From the NCBI GenBank assembly GCA_035610365.1, contig CM069435.1:89871389-89935388 (forward strand): DNA of 64,000 bases. The letters are read 5' to 3'. A model generated the notes under the pieces. That model worked only from the letters and a program-made list of their open reading frames with translations. It did no database searches and was not told the DNA's origin. The stretch is from Aquatica leii. Lineage: Eukaryota; Arthropoda; Insecta; Coleoptera; Lampyridae. The first letter of the stretch is position 1; every line of letters begins with the position of its first letter. Positions 25,216-38,079 of the stretch are shown one piece after another. The position numbers were made by a program, and so were the translations under genes.

Positions 25216-28200
25216 ATTTAGACATGTCACTGAAATCACTTTGAAAATATGTCAAACTTTTTCTATTTATTTTTGTTAACGAACCAAAACTTTTTTTTAC
25301 CATCAGTTACTTTAGGTAAAATTATAAAAAAACATTTTCTTCTCACGCACAATATCACTTGATATCTTATTGTTTTTGAACGAAAATCAATTAGACTCGT
25401 TCCTAAATTCTTCGTACTTATTATGTAACTTGATGATGATTGCAGTTTTTCGAAACGCGTAATTTAATATTTTTAAAAGAAGAAATTGATGTTTGTCGCG
25501 TTTCAATTTAAAAAATTGTTTTTTTTATAAATTTTGTAGAAAAAAAAACGAATCTTTTCACTTTTATAAAGATTTAGAAGTCCTTCTGCAGGTAAAGGCT
25601 GGAGGCTAAAGCCCATTATAGCCCTCTTCTGAATCCGTCTGATTTGCAGTAAGCTTTAATTTATAAAAACTAATATACAACTTTAAACTATGAAAAGTTT
25701 TGATACCAATAAGACATAACACAAGAACTATTTGTACTCAACTCAAAATTACATTTCTTGATTTTTGATAAGAAGTGTCTTATTTACTGTAAAATTTCGC
25801 ATTCACAGATACGCCATAAGGAATGACATAATTGGCAATTGTCTTGTTTTTATCATTTTTAGGCCCTGCAAGATAGTATTTAAAAAATAAATAAAAATTA
25901 TAGTAAGCTGGATGGTATACGATTCCTTTTTACTCAAAAACATTAGCGTTTGTAATAGACTATACTTTAAAAAAAACAAAAAAAAACAATTGCACGTTTT
26001 AACTAACTAGAAATCTAAAAAAGCTTGTTGGCTGTGACTAGAAATTATTTTTGTTGTCGGTTTTAGTAGACCGTGACTCAAACATTGGTTAACTCTTTTA
26101 GACGCTATTGCACTATTCTACTTAAGCAAGAAAGTTTAAAAACCTTAAATTTATGAAAAATTTAGATAAGAACAAAAAATTCCTACTGTATGTTTAGTAA
26201 AGTAAAGTAAAGATTTAAATATTTAGCAATTTTTAAAGGAAGAAACTGTTTACTATCACACTTAATATATAACAGCATGTGCATATGCATCTGTTTCGAA
26301 ACTATCACGACAAATACATTTTATTTGATTTAATACGTAAATAGGACAGTCTGAAAAGTGTCATCTTAGATAAAGGTCTGTTAAAAACAATGAAAAAGTT
26401 ACAGTAGACCGTGATTTAAATATCTATTTTTTTCTGTTAGAAACTGTTTAGGTACTGTCACAGTTAAAAAAGTTTTAGTTGCTTGGATAAAATTATTTCA
26501 GAAACGTTATAAAAACAAAAGTAAGACAGTTTCAATACTGTCAGCTTAGATATGTGGATTAAAAAATAACGCCATTGTTTTACTTCTTACTACTTTATCA
26601 AGTTGTTTATTTAACAAAAAAAAACATAAAACGCACAGTAATTTAGATAGAATTTATTCAAAAACTATAGAACAGCGTCTGTAGCAGGTAAGTTACAGGT
26701 TCTAATGAGTTTCAAAAACACCAAAGTTTGCAGGTTTTGAGGCTAACACAACAAAATATACGATAAAGCAAATTGATTATTACTCAAAACTATTCAATTT
26801 GTTGCAAAATAGAGTAAGAAAAACATACATTTCTACTGCTTTAGTTTTACACTTTCACATCTTGATTTCCGGAGTTGTTTATTGAAATTGTAGGTAATAA
26901 AAATCACAGTAAGACTAGTTGATCTACCAGTTAGGTACCTACTGTTGCTTAGAAATAAATAAATTTTTAAAAACTAAAAAAAACTAAATTGATTACATTA
27001 AAAGACTTAGGAACACATGAAAGTACTAATAAAAAACCTGCTCGACGTGTTTAAACATTTTTGTTGTATGGTTTTGTAACCGCAGCACAAACATTTTTTG
27101 TTGTAACGGTTCCATTTTCAGTCAAATGTTGAAAAATTAGAATTGCTTAAATTTCAGAATTTTAACTGTCATCTTAGATATGAGACAAAGTAAGCACACA
27201 AAGCAAGTGGGTTGTGATTCAAACGTAGAATTTAAATAAAAAAACAAAATCATTGCTTTGTAAATACTAAAGCCAATAAAAATAAAAAAAAAGTTAGTTG
27301 ACTGTGACTCATTAGTAGATTGACTCAAAAAATTGTTAACTGTTGTAGGTACTTACAATAAAATAAAAATCATTTGTTTTAATAACAAATTATAACAAAA
27401 GAAACAAAGTTTAAAAATTGCCCCCTTGGATTTGTTGAAAATTGAAATACTGTATAGAGAATGACATAAATTGCAATTTGCATTTATTTTTGGTACTTAG
27501 ATATTTACACCGTTGAATATGTTTATTAAAAATCACATAAAAATCTAGTAGGTGCTGTAGTTAAGGTACTATGACTTAGTTTTTAATAAGAACAATTGAA
27601 CAGAGTCTGTAAAAGATTATACTAAATATACTAAATATATATACTAAATTAAACAAGCTTATTAACTGCAACTTAAAACTACAACATTTGCAGTAAGAAT
27701 TGGTAGGTAGTGATGCCAACTGTAGCGGAATTCCACAAAATTTGATTTTATGTAGTTGCGGATATTTTTTGGATATTACAAGTTGTTGTGAAATTTTAGG
27801 GAAAATCCTGTATGAATCTACATTTTATAATATTTGTATCACTTTTAGAGGAATGTGGCGTGTTGGCATTTATATCTACTAATTGATAATACATAGAAAA
27901 AGGAAGCTTATTTTAATTTTGTTTGTGGAATTATGAGTAAAATTGTGCGGGAGATCGTGACTCAAATATTCTTCTGATGAAAGCTGTCTATTGTAACATT
28001 TAAAATACTTCAAAAAATGTATTCATTTTGATGACGTAATTATTCTAAAACCTTGTTAGATCAACAGTAAAATTTGAATTTGTTAGTTATTAGTTGTAGT
28101 TGTAGTAGGCTTTAGGTTCAAAAAATTAAAAAATATTAAAACAATTGCTTGTATAAAAACAAACAAAAACACTTAAAACAACAAATTTAGCTATTTATTA

Positions 28201-30200
28201 AGAAATAATTCAAATATTCGCCAATTTCTCCCGATCGAAACTATTTAATGTCATATTTAAACAATTCTTAATTACTTTAATGACGGAATTTTTCAAAAAC
28301 TTTATAAAACTATCAGTTTTAAAAGTGTACTCTTATATCTATTAAAAATAAAGATGCAATATAAAGAATGACGTAATTTGCAATTGTTGGTTTTTAGTAG
28401 TTTTACAATGTGCCGAAGGAAAAGAAAAGTAGAAACTACAGCTAAGTAACGTACATTTGCTTTTCTTCAAATATAATCAGCCATGTCGTAGTAATAACAT
28501 ACTACACTGTATAAAACTAAAAATATAATGTAAAATAACCGTTTTTAGTTACTTAGATATAGAGCACGTTGCTTAATAGAACGACATTAAGCCTTGAAGT
28601 TTTTGATAACAATAACCGGACGATAACAATATCCGATGTACAAATATATTATTAGTTAGAACACAGTAAATACATACAGCGTGTATCTGATTAACAACTT
28701 GTTAATTTAGAATATAAAATTATAGCATCAACATGCATACAAACAAAAAATCTCAAAATAAAACATTTTAAAAAATCAAAATTTTGTGCCAAATTAATCG
28801 AAAATTACGGACCTGTTGCATTAAACAGTTTGTTGACACATGTAATGAAAATATATAAAAAATAATGTTATTATACTGTTCTAAGGACTGCACATTTCTT
28901 TTCAGTAAGCTGCTTACACTAAAAATACAAATAAAAAAGCTTGGTCGTAGTTAAATTACGTTATTCTAAAAACTACCCATGCTTTTTAAGTACACTAAAA
29001 ATATACCTAAAGTAACTCGAAGATAATGTATTTACTGATATTTAAATGAGGTAAAATAAGTTATTGTTTATCTATAGAAATAAACCTGAGAAGAAAATTG
29101 ATAATATAAACCAAAGTTATGATTACTATATATAAACGATTACCCGATTGATAACATTATTCGTGATTCCAGTAAGCGGCGCGCACTGTGTAATTAATTT
29201 TTAAATAGTTGTTTACAACTCCACGCATTAAAAAAAAATAGTACCTAAGTAATTGTTTTCATTTTCCAGTAAGTTTATAAAAACAAAAGCAAGATAGTTT
29301 GAAAAAGCTTAGTTCTGTTAATAGTACTTACTTAGAAGTTTATTAAAATAAACAAAACAAAAATTATAGTAACCTGTCGGTATATAATTGACGTAACATA
29401 CCTATAGGTACTTACATTATTTGTAGTAATGTGTGATTTAATCTAAGTAAGCTTTCATTTGTTCTAAAAACATCTATAAAAAAACGACAGACCTCTAAAA
29501 TAGTTTCATGAAAGTCGAATACTAAAGTAGACTAAAATGAGGCGAGTTGACTGAGGCTTAATTTTATATATATTGCTGATAGTCTTAGTAGGCTATTACT
29601 CAAATAGACTGCAATTATTTTGAATATGTGAGTTGTTTTTTACTGTCACAAGTAAACTAAAATGTTAAAACAACTTTGTTGCTTTGGTGACTTGATATTT
29701 TTATAAGTTTATGAAATATAGATAAGATAGTTTCCGCTGGCAATAAAGAATAAAAAGTTGTTTATAATAGAAAAGACGATAAATATAAGCAACAACATAA
29801 CATCGTAGAAAGCATTAAATTCTAAAAAATTGTAAAAATTTATAACAATTACACGATTAGACTCAGATGTAAAAATAACGCAACCTTTTGAAAAGTTTAT
29901 AAAAACAACAGCAGGTTAATTAAAAAACTGCCATCTTGATGTTCAAAATAAAGGTGTCTTACGGTATAGAAAATGTTGTAATTTGTAAGTGTGTCATTTT
30001 AAGAACCAAACTGTGCTGAAAATGTTCATTAATAAGTATTACCGATTGCTGTTGTCTAAAAACAATAGAGAAAAAGTAGATGTATAACTGCAAAAGTCTT
30101 CAATTACACAAAAAACTGGAAAAAGAGTTAATTAATTACCCGTTAAGAGACACGAGAAAATATTGGGAAACGAGTTGGCTGTGACTTCAAATTTCAACAG
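25216..30200. other. Gene-poor repeat-core region
   Basis: No gene is supported. The forward repeat core and its companion words recur (26030, 26065, 27300, 27955, 29540, 29587). Short open frames at 27137 (minus) and 27700 (plus) are made of the repeat and AT-rich DNA. Confidence 0.5.
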
Positions 30201-30201
30201 T

Positions 30202-30710
30202 TGCTGATAGTTTTAGTAGGCTGTTGTTTGTTTAGTCATAGTACTATGTTGTTTTGTTTCAAAACTACTTATGCAGTAAAAGAAGCAAACATTGAAAACT
30301 TACTAAAAAAAATGGTTGTAACTCAAAATTATAAAACTTTCAAATCTTGCTAGAATCCCATCTAAATGTTTCGTAAATTTCGATGTTGCTTATTGCTTTG
30401 ACACGTTTTTTTAAAATATTCATAAGAACAAGAACATGCTACTTTGCTGACAGTGTTAGTAGGCTGTGATTTGTTTAGTCGTAAGTATATGCTTTGTTCT
30501 GTTTCAAAAACATTTTAACTACTTCTGCAGTAAAAAAACAGCAAACATTGAAAACTTGTTAATAAAAAGTTGGTTATGATTAAAAATTATAAAACTCTTA
30601 AATCTTGGTAGAATCCGATCCAAACGTTTCGTAATTTTTTTCGATCGATGTTGCTTATTTCTTTGACACGTTTTTTTGAAAAATTCATAAAAACAAGAAC
30701 ATGCTACTTT
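30202..30710 (+). repeat. Clear tandem duplication, two units of 243 and about 266 bp
   Basis: Unit 1 (30202-30444) and unit 2 (30445-30710) each start TGCTGA.AGT.TTAGTAGGCTGT and end AAGAACATGCTACTTTG, with all intervening words in the same order (GCAAACATTGAAAACTT, AAAATTATAAAACT, TTGACACGTTTTTTT). Similarity is far higher than among the other repeat cores, so this is a recent duplication of one local unit beginning at the core motif. Confidence 0.85.
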
Positions 30711-31899
30711 GTAACGCGATGCAAAGAAAACAAATACCTATTAGTTTTTTAGATAAGCAGTTAGCGGTCTCAAAAGATTTAGAGTACGGTTGATAACATG
30801 TTCTATGTTTTTTGAAGTAGGTACTAGAATTTTTTTGGAAAGTCACCATTTTTATTTTCGTAAAAACTATGTATATATATAAAGTGTGGAGTGACCTGTG
30901 TTAAGGTTTTCTTACGTTCTCACTGTGTTCTTAAAAAAACTAACACCAAAAATCATACAGTAGGTAATCTAATTGGCGTTGTGGTTCTCGTATAAGCTAT
31001 AATTTCTAGAAAACAATATTATAACAGTTGTGCAATTAGAACATTAGTTATATAACGTTTGTTCTAAAAAAATGTGGGAAATAGTCGACTGTAACTCTTA
31101 CGAATTATTAAAGAAGGGGTCGTGAGTAATTCATGAACCTAAGTCATAGTAAGCCTTGATGTATTAATAAACTGTTTTAACACGCAGCTAACTTAGATTA
31201 TCGACTTTCTATGAGACTCAGATAGTGTTTTAGAAAAATAAATGCAACACAGCAATTACAGCTAACTTCGATGTTTTCTAATTTTTAATGTTAATAAATG
31301 TCAAAATAACTTTAACTTTAGTATTTTTTTATGTTACCAGCAAACAACGTTTTATTGAAAGTTTAGCTTTTGCGACTTCTAGAACTATGTAAGTCTATAA
31401 AAAAAGCAACGCCTAGAAAGCAACTTTCCGATAAGTTGACGTTGAATAAGCGCATTTGTAACATTTAAAAGAGAAATTAGAAAAAGTTCCCCAAAGGTCC
31501 TTTGAAAAATATCTTATTGTGTGCAAATTCAAAAGCTTTTAATGTAGGTACCTACGCAGAGTATAGGTCGTGACAAATCGGCTAGTTAGTGAATTATTTG
31601 CACAACTCACTTGCATAATGATAGATTTTCAGGTTTAAAATAATGAAAACGCATTAGAATTGTAGTAGGCGATTAATCTTATGTTTTACACCTATACAAG
31701 CAAGGCGTACTTGCCCAAATACATTGTTAATACGATTTTTGCAACAATTGTAATTTACCCACGCAAGTTTTTTATAATCTAAGCTAGCTGTGGTGTTTGG
31801 TTAAACATTAAAATATGATTTCGATACTACTGCTGACCAAACGATCAATTATGATTTCTACAATTTTGATAATGTTTTAATGGAATCTAACATGAAACA
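30711..31899. other. AT-rich intergenic DNA
   Basis: No gene seen. Last forward copies of the repeat core lie near 31150 (AGTAAGCCTTGATG) and 31664 (AGTAGGCGATTAAT). Confidence 0.45.
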
Positions 31900-33580
31900 A
31901 AGCGACCGGATTTCACAACGCCAACTAAGTGAAATTAATTCAATGTCGGAAGGGTTAAAAGAAAAACGGTTCGCCATTATTGTTTTTAGAAACCATATTT
32001 GCAAACAATTTTCTAAGAAACCTTTTGAGTGAGTGACTTACGTCGTCGGGTTTAATTTTCGAGTATTGCCTTTTAACGAGGTGATCAAAGTGAGCGGTGC
32101 GGAGAATCAACTTGTACTTGTAAGAATGCATCGAACTAGCGTGCAACAATTAATGGTTGTTAAGAAAATTAACCAAAAGGGTCACACGTGGGACATAACA
32201 AAATGGAATGCATTCGAAAGAACGTTGATAACATCGTTTGATTTCGTGAACGTTCGCGTGACGTCAATAATGTAGTCTGAGTACGATTGGTTCGAGGCGT
32301 GGCTTTTGTCAGGCGGGTCGAAGTTGGCGGTGAAACAAGCGAGCTTCAGCTAGTATACCTTCATTTGTTACTAAGACAGCATATTACTCTAAAAATCTAA
32401 ATTTTAGTTGGAAAAAATTAAAATTTTGAAATTTTGAAAACGGAATCCGATTGAGAATGAATCAGGTCACGTCTTCTGCAATTACGACAAAAATCGGAAT
32501 GGATTTAATGGTCTAAATCGTATAGTGAAGTTCGGAATATTTTAACATGCAATACACTATCTCTGGATGTAGGCGATGCGACGTTGCCGGGTTTTTTATA
32601 GTGCCGCGTTGCCGGTATGGTGAGAGCACTAGACGCAATGTGCTTGTTGAAATTGTTGAGCCCCTGACAGTAAGCTGTACATTCTAAGGTAACGTGATTT
32701 TTGTGTCATTGCTCTCTTTGTGTCTTTATTTTTTTTGCACGCATCGACGTAATTACCGCTCTTGTTATTCTTTTGTTTTTTAATTGCGTACGTGCGTATC
32801 GATTGCATAAGTGCGTAGGTGCATCGTTTTGAGCAGTAATTGCGAACACGTGTGTCGCATTAATATTAATCTAAGTAGGCTTGTCGCATTAAATGTAAAT
32901 AAACAAAAGCGAATCGAATGTTTATGTATATTTACAGTATCGTAGCGTGTCATGCTCGACAGCGAGTGGTCGTACAGTTTCGGCGTCCTCTTCTAGATTA
33001 CGCTAACCCCCTTCACTCCTTCCTCATCATCAATCCGTGCGTGCCTCTATTTCCTTTTTACTCGATTTGTATATTTCGTCTCTTTCAAATTACTACCTCT
33101 CTCCTTTATTACTATTTATTGGGATCGCTTTGTAATTTTCCGTCTTCCTTCGTACACGAACCTTTAGGGGAGGGTAGATTGTTTATCTTTGTTGTCAGCG
33201 TTCTCTTGTCAATAACGCGGAGGGAGTTAAAAAATATTGCCGAGGGCGCAGAAATTGATGCGAAAGCATTTCGAAATTTTAAGGGTTGATTTAGAATTAA
33301 AGAACCAGCTGACGTTTTAATAATTAATGCACCACGTTGGGGACCCGATGATGGTTATTGCCAAAGTGAACGAAACGTGTTTTATAGTTACGCATTAATT
33401 TAATGTTAGATTATAATTTCGTCTCAGATAAACAGTGAACTTTCAAGGCTATTTTGATTCGAGTTTTTTAAAAACGCTGGTGCGTGGAAATTGTTAACGA
33501 TCCGTTACTTTGGTAAAAGGAGAACGAGGAGTCGGGAGAAAGTTGTAAAAAAATGGAAATGCGGCAACGCTTCGCTAACT
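31900..33580. other. CpG-bearing island of higher G+C, possible LTR or promoter
   Basis: Composition changes: CpG dinucleotides and G/C-rich words become frequent (GGCGTGGC, GCGACGTTGCCGGG, TGCCGCGTTGCCGG, TGCGTACGTGCG). A TGACGTCAATAAT word occurs at 32259-32271 and again at 37658-37670. From 32568 (TGTAGGCG) to about 33335 the order of features (TG start, internal pyrimidine-rich tract, then TTGGGGACCCGATGATGG at 33337) resembles an LTR followed by a tRNA primer-binding site of an LTR retrotransposon. No gag or pol reading frame follows, so this is weak. The 123-codon frame at 32918-33289 and the overlapping frames at 31955-32275 look like nothing I know. Confidence 0.35.
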
Positions 33581-33849
33581 TTAGGTGTTCTTTTCTATTA
33601 ATTATCTATTGCAGTTAATTGCAATAATTATTACCAGAATTTACATGGAATTAAGCAAGCATAGCATAGCTTGCTTAATTATAGTTTTGATCGAACGAAG
33701 CTGTCTGTATCCGTTAGATCTAAACTGGGGGTACTATTTTTTTGTTTTGCCATTTAATAAAATACGCTGTAGTTTTAAATTATATTGAATTTATACAGAC
33801 CATGATCTATACTTGCTGCATAAACAGGTTTGTTCAAAAAAAGGGGCGT
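33581..33849. other. AT-rich spacer
   Basis: No gene supported. A short inverted repeat, TTAAGCAAGCATAG / CTTGCTTAA, lies at 33651-33679. Confidence 0.35.
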
Positions 33850-35660
33850 TTTGTGTAAAACTTGGTACTTCTGGCTTTGCATAATATACAACACATAGCA
33901 ATTCAAAAAAATAATATAATCAAGACTTACCACCAGTTATTGGTTACAGCCCACTATGCTTAGGTATTGCGTTGCTGATTTTTGAAACATGGTGAAATGG
34001 AGAATGGTCTGTTTGAGATAAAGATGTTTTTGGCTCCATTGTAGTTTTTTGACTCGCTGTTGGAACATCGTGACTTGATTCAAAAAATTTTAGGCAAATT
34101 AATAATTCAAAAAAAATCTGCAAAGAGTTATAGATTATGATGGATTTGAGGCAGAAACGTTTTTGCTAAAAAATAGTTTGGTGTTAAACTTTGTCTCTTG
34201 GTTCTTTTTTAAGTAAAGATACTTGGACCTACTTTACATAATACAAAAATTGAACCAATTCGAAAAAATATAATCTAACCAAGATTGACTACTAGATGTT
34301 GGTTATAGCAAACTAACACTTCCTCAAGAAACATCTTTTGCGTTCTAGTTTTTAGAACCTCGCGGTTAACTCGATTTAAATTTTCTTTTGGATTAATCAC
34401 GAATTTGGAAAACTTATGAGCAGAATGTTATGGATTAAATCTACTTTTGACAAAGACGTTTTTGCTTTAAGATTTTTCTATGTGAAACTTGATATTTTTG
34501 TTTTTATTTTGAGTAAAAAATATGATCTACTTTACGTATTATAATAAAAACTCAAAAAATTATAATTACTGCAAATATTGTTTACGAGATGTTATTCATA
34601 GTCGAAGCTGCTTCAAAAAAAAAATGTTTACGCTGTTACTTTTTTGGAACATTAAGGTTAACTCGTTTAAAAAAAGTTTTCAGTGCAGAATTTAAATAAA
34701 ATATTTAAAAAACTAGGTATGTTGGTTATTTTGCATAATTATAGTGAAGACTCTCTATGATTTGTAGGTTAAACCCAACAATGACTGTAAACATTTTTGC
34801 TTGGTAAGTTTCAAAACTTTCGACAAATGAAAAATTTGGAATAAAGTTTTACGAACCTACGTAGGTCAGAGAGTGTTTTTTTGTAAGATTCTTTCAAGAA
34901 AGACTTACTGCGATCCACTTTACATGACTTAAATATTTCTTCAATGTTGACCACAGCCAGTTTAAAATAATATTTTCATGTCCAATTTTTTGAACTTAAT
35001 GGAACTCGATTATTAAAGAATATCAATTAAAGTAATTGGAAAACTGTATAAAGAATGTTATGGGAAACCAAGACGGTTTGGACAAGAAGTGGGTTTTAGT
35101 GTAAATTTTGGTAGCTTTTTGTTAAAAAATTATGACCTACTTCGGAATTATGTTTAAACTGAACAATGCCGAAAAACTATAATTGTAGGCACGATTTGTT
35201 GTGGTATGTTCGTCACAGCCAATTTACGCTAGTGTACAAAAATTTGCGATGATACAATGGTATCATAGGCAATTCGATTTGAAAAAAGTTTTGGGAAAAA
35301 GTTAAAGTGTGTCCAAATGGTTTGATAATTTTGGTATGTTTTTATTGGATGACTTTTGGATAAAGAAACTAAAAGGCATTTTTTACTGCATATAAAAATT
35401 CCGTCACTTAAAAACTAATTGCAGTAAACATCCTTTAGGAGACGCTAGTCACAGTTAACTAACACTGTTTTATGGATTTGTGGAACATTATGATCAACTT
35501 CTATGAGAGATTTTGACAAATGAAGGATTTCTAAAAATAATTAAAAAGCAGCATTAAGTGGATTTGATTTCTTCTTTTTTGTACTACTTTTAGGTAAGGT
35601 TGGGTTTGCCTACTCTACCATTAGCTGAGGATTTTTGTAACATAGGAGCTAATTTTCTTT
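33850..35660 (-). repeat. Tandem array of about six diverged units, 240-360 bp each
   Basis: Three word types alternate in fixed order. Type 1, GTTGGTTACAGCCCACTA-like: 33941, 34300, 34592, 34948, 35211, 35447. Type 2, TTTTTGGAACAT..GGTTAACTCG-like: 34060, 34350, 34640, 34985, 35255, 35480. Type 3, GATCTACTTTACATAAT-like: 34225, 34518, 34912, 35130. Intermediate words (GCAGAATGTTATGGATT, AAAGACGTTTTTGCT, GTGAAACTTGGTATTTT) also recur in order. Type 1 resembles the reverse complement of the GAGTTGGCTGTGAC core of the 13-31 kb region, so the array may be a better preserved relative of that repeat in the opposite direction. Boundaries are approximate. Confidence 0.7.
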
Positions 35661-37577
35661 GAACAAAAAGAACATATGCTATACTTGGAAAAAAATCAGA
35701 AGTGCGCTATGGTCACACCATGGTTGTAGTAAGTTTGTTAACTTCTTCGTCTACTTGACGCAAAAACAAAACAATATTTTCTAATGATTTAATAAATTGC
35801 ATGGTATATTATTACTAAAACATCCTGGTTTTTGCGGTTTGACAAACGCAGAATGGAAACAAACATTTAGTTATGGTCGAGTTGAAGAAGTTTTGAATTG
35901 ATTTCCCGCCTTTTCGACACCAACTTTGCGCATTGGTTTAAAGGCCGCTTTCGATTTCCTCTTGTGATTTCGTGTAGGGATTGCAGAAAACTGTAATGTA
36001 GACAACGTTCGTAATCGATACAACGTGCTGACGTATTAATATCGAAAATCACAGTAGGCTATGAAAAGAGACGACGATCGCTAAAAATAGGTTAACTGCG
36101 TATAATGCAAATTTGTTAAATAACTTCCGACTGCATCTAATTTTGATACACTGCGTTCACTATAACTAAGCACTTGGATGATTTATCCGAAATTTCACTG
36201 AACCATATTGATTTTGTGTCTTTGTTACATCGTCAGTCCTAGTAATAACAGTAATAGTAATAACAATAAATTTAAAAAATGTTGTACAAGGAAAGCCACG
36301 TGGTTTTGAAGGGTTGCGTATCAGGAGAACATAATGGAATAGAAGGTGGGCCGTCCCTTTTTCAATCCCTAAGCCACCCTACTGTAATCCAACTTTGGCT
36401 TTCTATGTGTGTACTGCATGTTTCATTCTCTTTCTCTGTCAGTCTCTTGACAAGTGCTTTGTGACTCTCACCCTCCATCAATTAAAGTGAGGGTTGATAT
36501 CGACCAATGAGGTGGAGTCGTACACCCTTTGTATCTATGACCCTTGCACTCTCGAGTCAATGTTTTACCTACGTGTTTTAATTAGGAACGCGTCATAAAC
36601 TTTTACGATTTTATAAATAAGTAGGCTGTGGTTTACGTTTAACGTTATTCTGTATACAGCGTGCGTCCTATTGATCGTCAATTTTCATAAACAACTTCGT
36701 TTTTCATTAACGTTTTATCAATCGCCTACTAATCTATTGAATACTTTCAAATTGCAAGTCGTGGTCAACTTGGAAATTTATAAGGTTGGATTTTGACGTT
36801 AATGCCTGAGTGTATTAGACGCATTTTTACATTCAAATTAATAGTAGTAGCCTACCGAGCAGATAATCAAAAAGTCGGTGGATGTTAAATATTTTACGAG
36901 CCATGGCACACTGTGATATTCTGTAATAGTGGCGTTGTAGGTATGTATGTGTCTAGAAACATTCGAAAATCAAGGTCTACTATATTCAGAAAATATTGGA
37001 ATTTAAATACAGGATGATAAGGCACCTTAGGGTGTCTAATGTAAACAAAATGAACGTAAGGTTGGTAACTTCGTTCGACAACATTGTTACGGTTTTCTTA
37101 ATCATGGCTTACTTTGTTTTATGCAATATTACGTTTAACCTGAAAATAAAATCACACAGTTGCTTATTTGATTTAATTGTCGAGTCATGACTGAGTTTGC
37201 AAAAAACGGTTTTTCATATGATAACGGAGGTTTTTTTTGATGGGTATTTAAAAAGTTCTGTTTGTGGTCTAATTATTCTCTTTAATTACTTGACAAAAGC
37301 AACACGACGTGACAAAACGCTTCCGAATTCATGCTTTATTATGAACTACCTAAATCACAGCCGACGTGCTTAAATTTTTTTTTTGTTTTTGTCGCAGCAA
37401 GAAAGTTTATCCATCATGGCACATTCGATTTCTCAGATGTGTAGGTAATTGAAACGTTTATTGTTTCGTTTTGATTACGATCGTTAGGAAAAAAAATGCG
37501 CCCGAGTGTTACCAAATAATGTCAAAATCTCTCAATTATGTGTTCTTATAGTTATGCTAAACTGTTATCGCTGACGT
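35661..37577. other. Intergenic DNA upstream of the Polycomb gene
   Basis: No gene supported. Contains reverse-type repeat cores (36722 TCGCCTACTAA, 36849, 36900, 37104 TCATGGCTTACT, 37353, 37417). The 61-codon frames at 35867 (minus) and 36279 (plus) lie in somewhat richer DNA but show no recognisable domain. Confidence 0.45.
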
Positions 37578-37589
37578 AACGCCATTTTG
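37576..37589 (+). promoter_or_regulatory. Pho/YY1-like site upstream of the Polycomb gene
   Basis: The word AACGCCATTTTGTG contains GCCATTTT, the core bound by Pho/YY1 proteins, about 310 bp upstream of the inferred start of the Psc-like gene. Such cores are common by chance, so this is only suggestive. Confidence 0.3.
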
Positions 37590-37657
37590 TGATTGAATTA
37601 TTTGTTGCGTCCTCGTATGCGCTTGGTATTTTTATTGTTTGGTGAAATCGAGTAGTT

Positions 37658-37670
37658 TGACGTCAATAAT
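37658..37670 (+). promoter_or_regulatory. CRE-like palindrome TGACGTCA
   Basis: TGACGTCAATAAT contains the full 8 bp CREB/ATF palindrome. It lies about 230 bp upstream of the inferred start of the Psc-like gene, and the same 13-mer occurs at 32259-32271. Confidence 0.35.
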
Positions 37671-37887
37671 AGTTATGTTCGTTTGTTCTGTTGCAACTAC
37701 CATGCTTAATGTTAGCATTGTCCGCTGGTACATTTTTAAAAAATTAGATTACCTTCTAATCTATTTCCCGAGCCACCAGTTCCTAATTACGCCTTTATCG
37801 CTTGCGGTTTATTGATAAGAATTTAGCGTAACAACAGCGCCTGCTAGGATTTTAGCGTAATTTTTGTTTTCAATATATTCGTTCGAA

Positions 37888-37932
37888 TCAGTGTCCGCTC
37901 GAGTGGAGGTCAGCGACTATTTGGAGCCCAAG
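37888..37932 (+). promoter_or_regulatory. Inferred initiator and noncoding first exon of Psc-like gene
   Basis: TCAGTG at 37888-37893 matches the arthropod initiator with the A at 37890 as +1. It is followed by a short G/C-containing stretch ending GGAGCCCAAG/gtaaag (donor at 37933-37934). The next good acceptor, TTTTTTTTGCAG, ends at 38079, ten bases before the ATG, giving a 147 bp intron in the 5' UTR. No TATA box is evident. Transcript data would be needed to fix the start. Confidence 0.45.
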
Positions 37933-38079
37933 GTAAAGTAAGTTTGATGGTCATCAAGTAGGTTTTACAACAGGTGTAAGTTAGCCGTGGTCATGCTTGT
38001 TGGACGCCCCTCCTTTCACAACGCCCACTTCTTCACCAAACAACTGACCCCTAACGTAATTACCTTCTTTTTTTTGCAG

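Larger units (their letters stand above)
13140..31690 (+). repeat. Region rich in the same repeat core, forward orientation
   Basis: From about 13.1 kb the core appears in the opposite sense, as GTAGGCTGTGACTCAAATATT-like words. Clear copies: 13167, 13785, 13972, 15586, 26065, 27955, 29587, 30215 and 30458. It is often preceded by a second related core about 40 bp upstream, GAGTTGGCTGTGACTCAAAA (15550, 22140, 26030, 30174). Surrounding words also recur in the same order (GATGACGTAATTTTT, AAGTTTATAAAAACAA, GTCATCTTAGAT, AATGACGTAATTTGCAATTG), suggesting a diverged unit of several hundred bp. No genes are supported between the transposons and duplications listed separately. Confidence 0.5.

Noticed and set aside
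32285..32300. GGTTCGAGGCG as a tRNA B box
   Set aside because: No A box upstream at a suitable distance and no cloverleaf could be folded by eye.
32918..33289. 123-codon plus-strand frame in the CpG-bearing island
   Set aside because: No domain, no splice context, and the region may be an LTR; codon use does not look selected.
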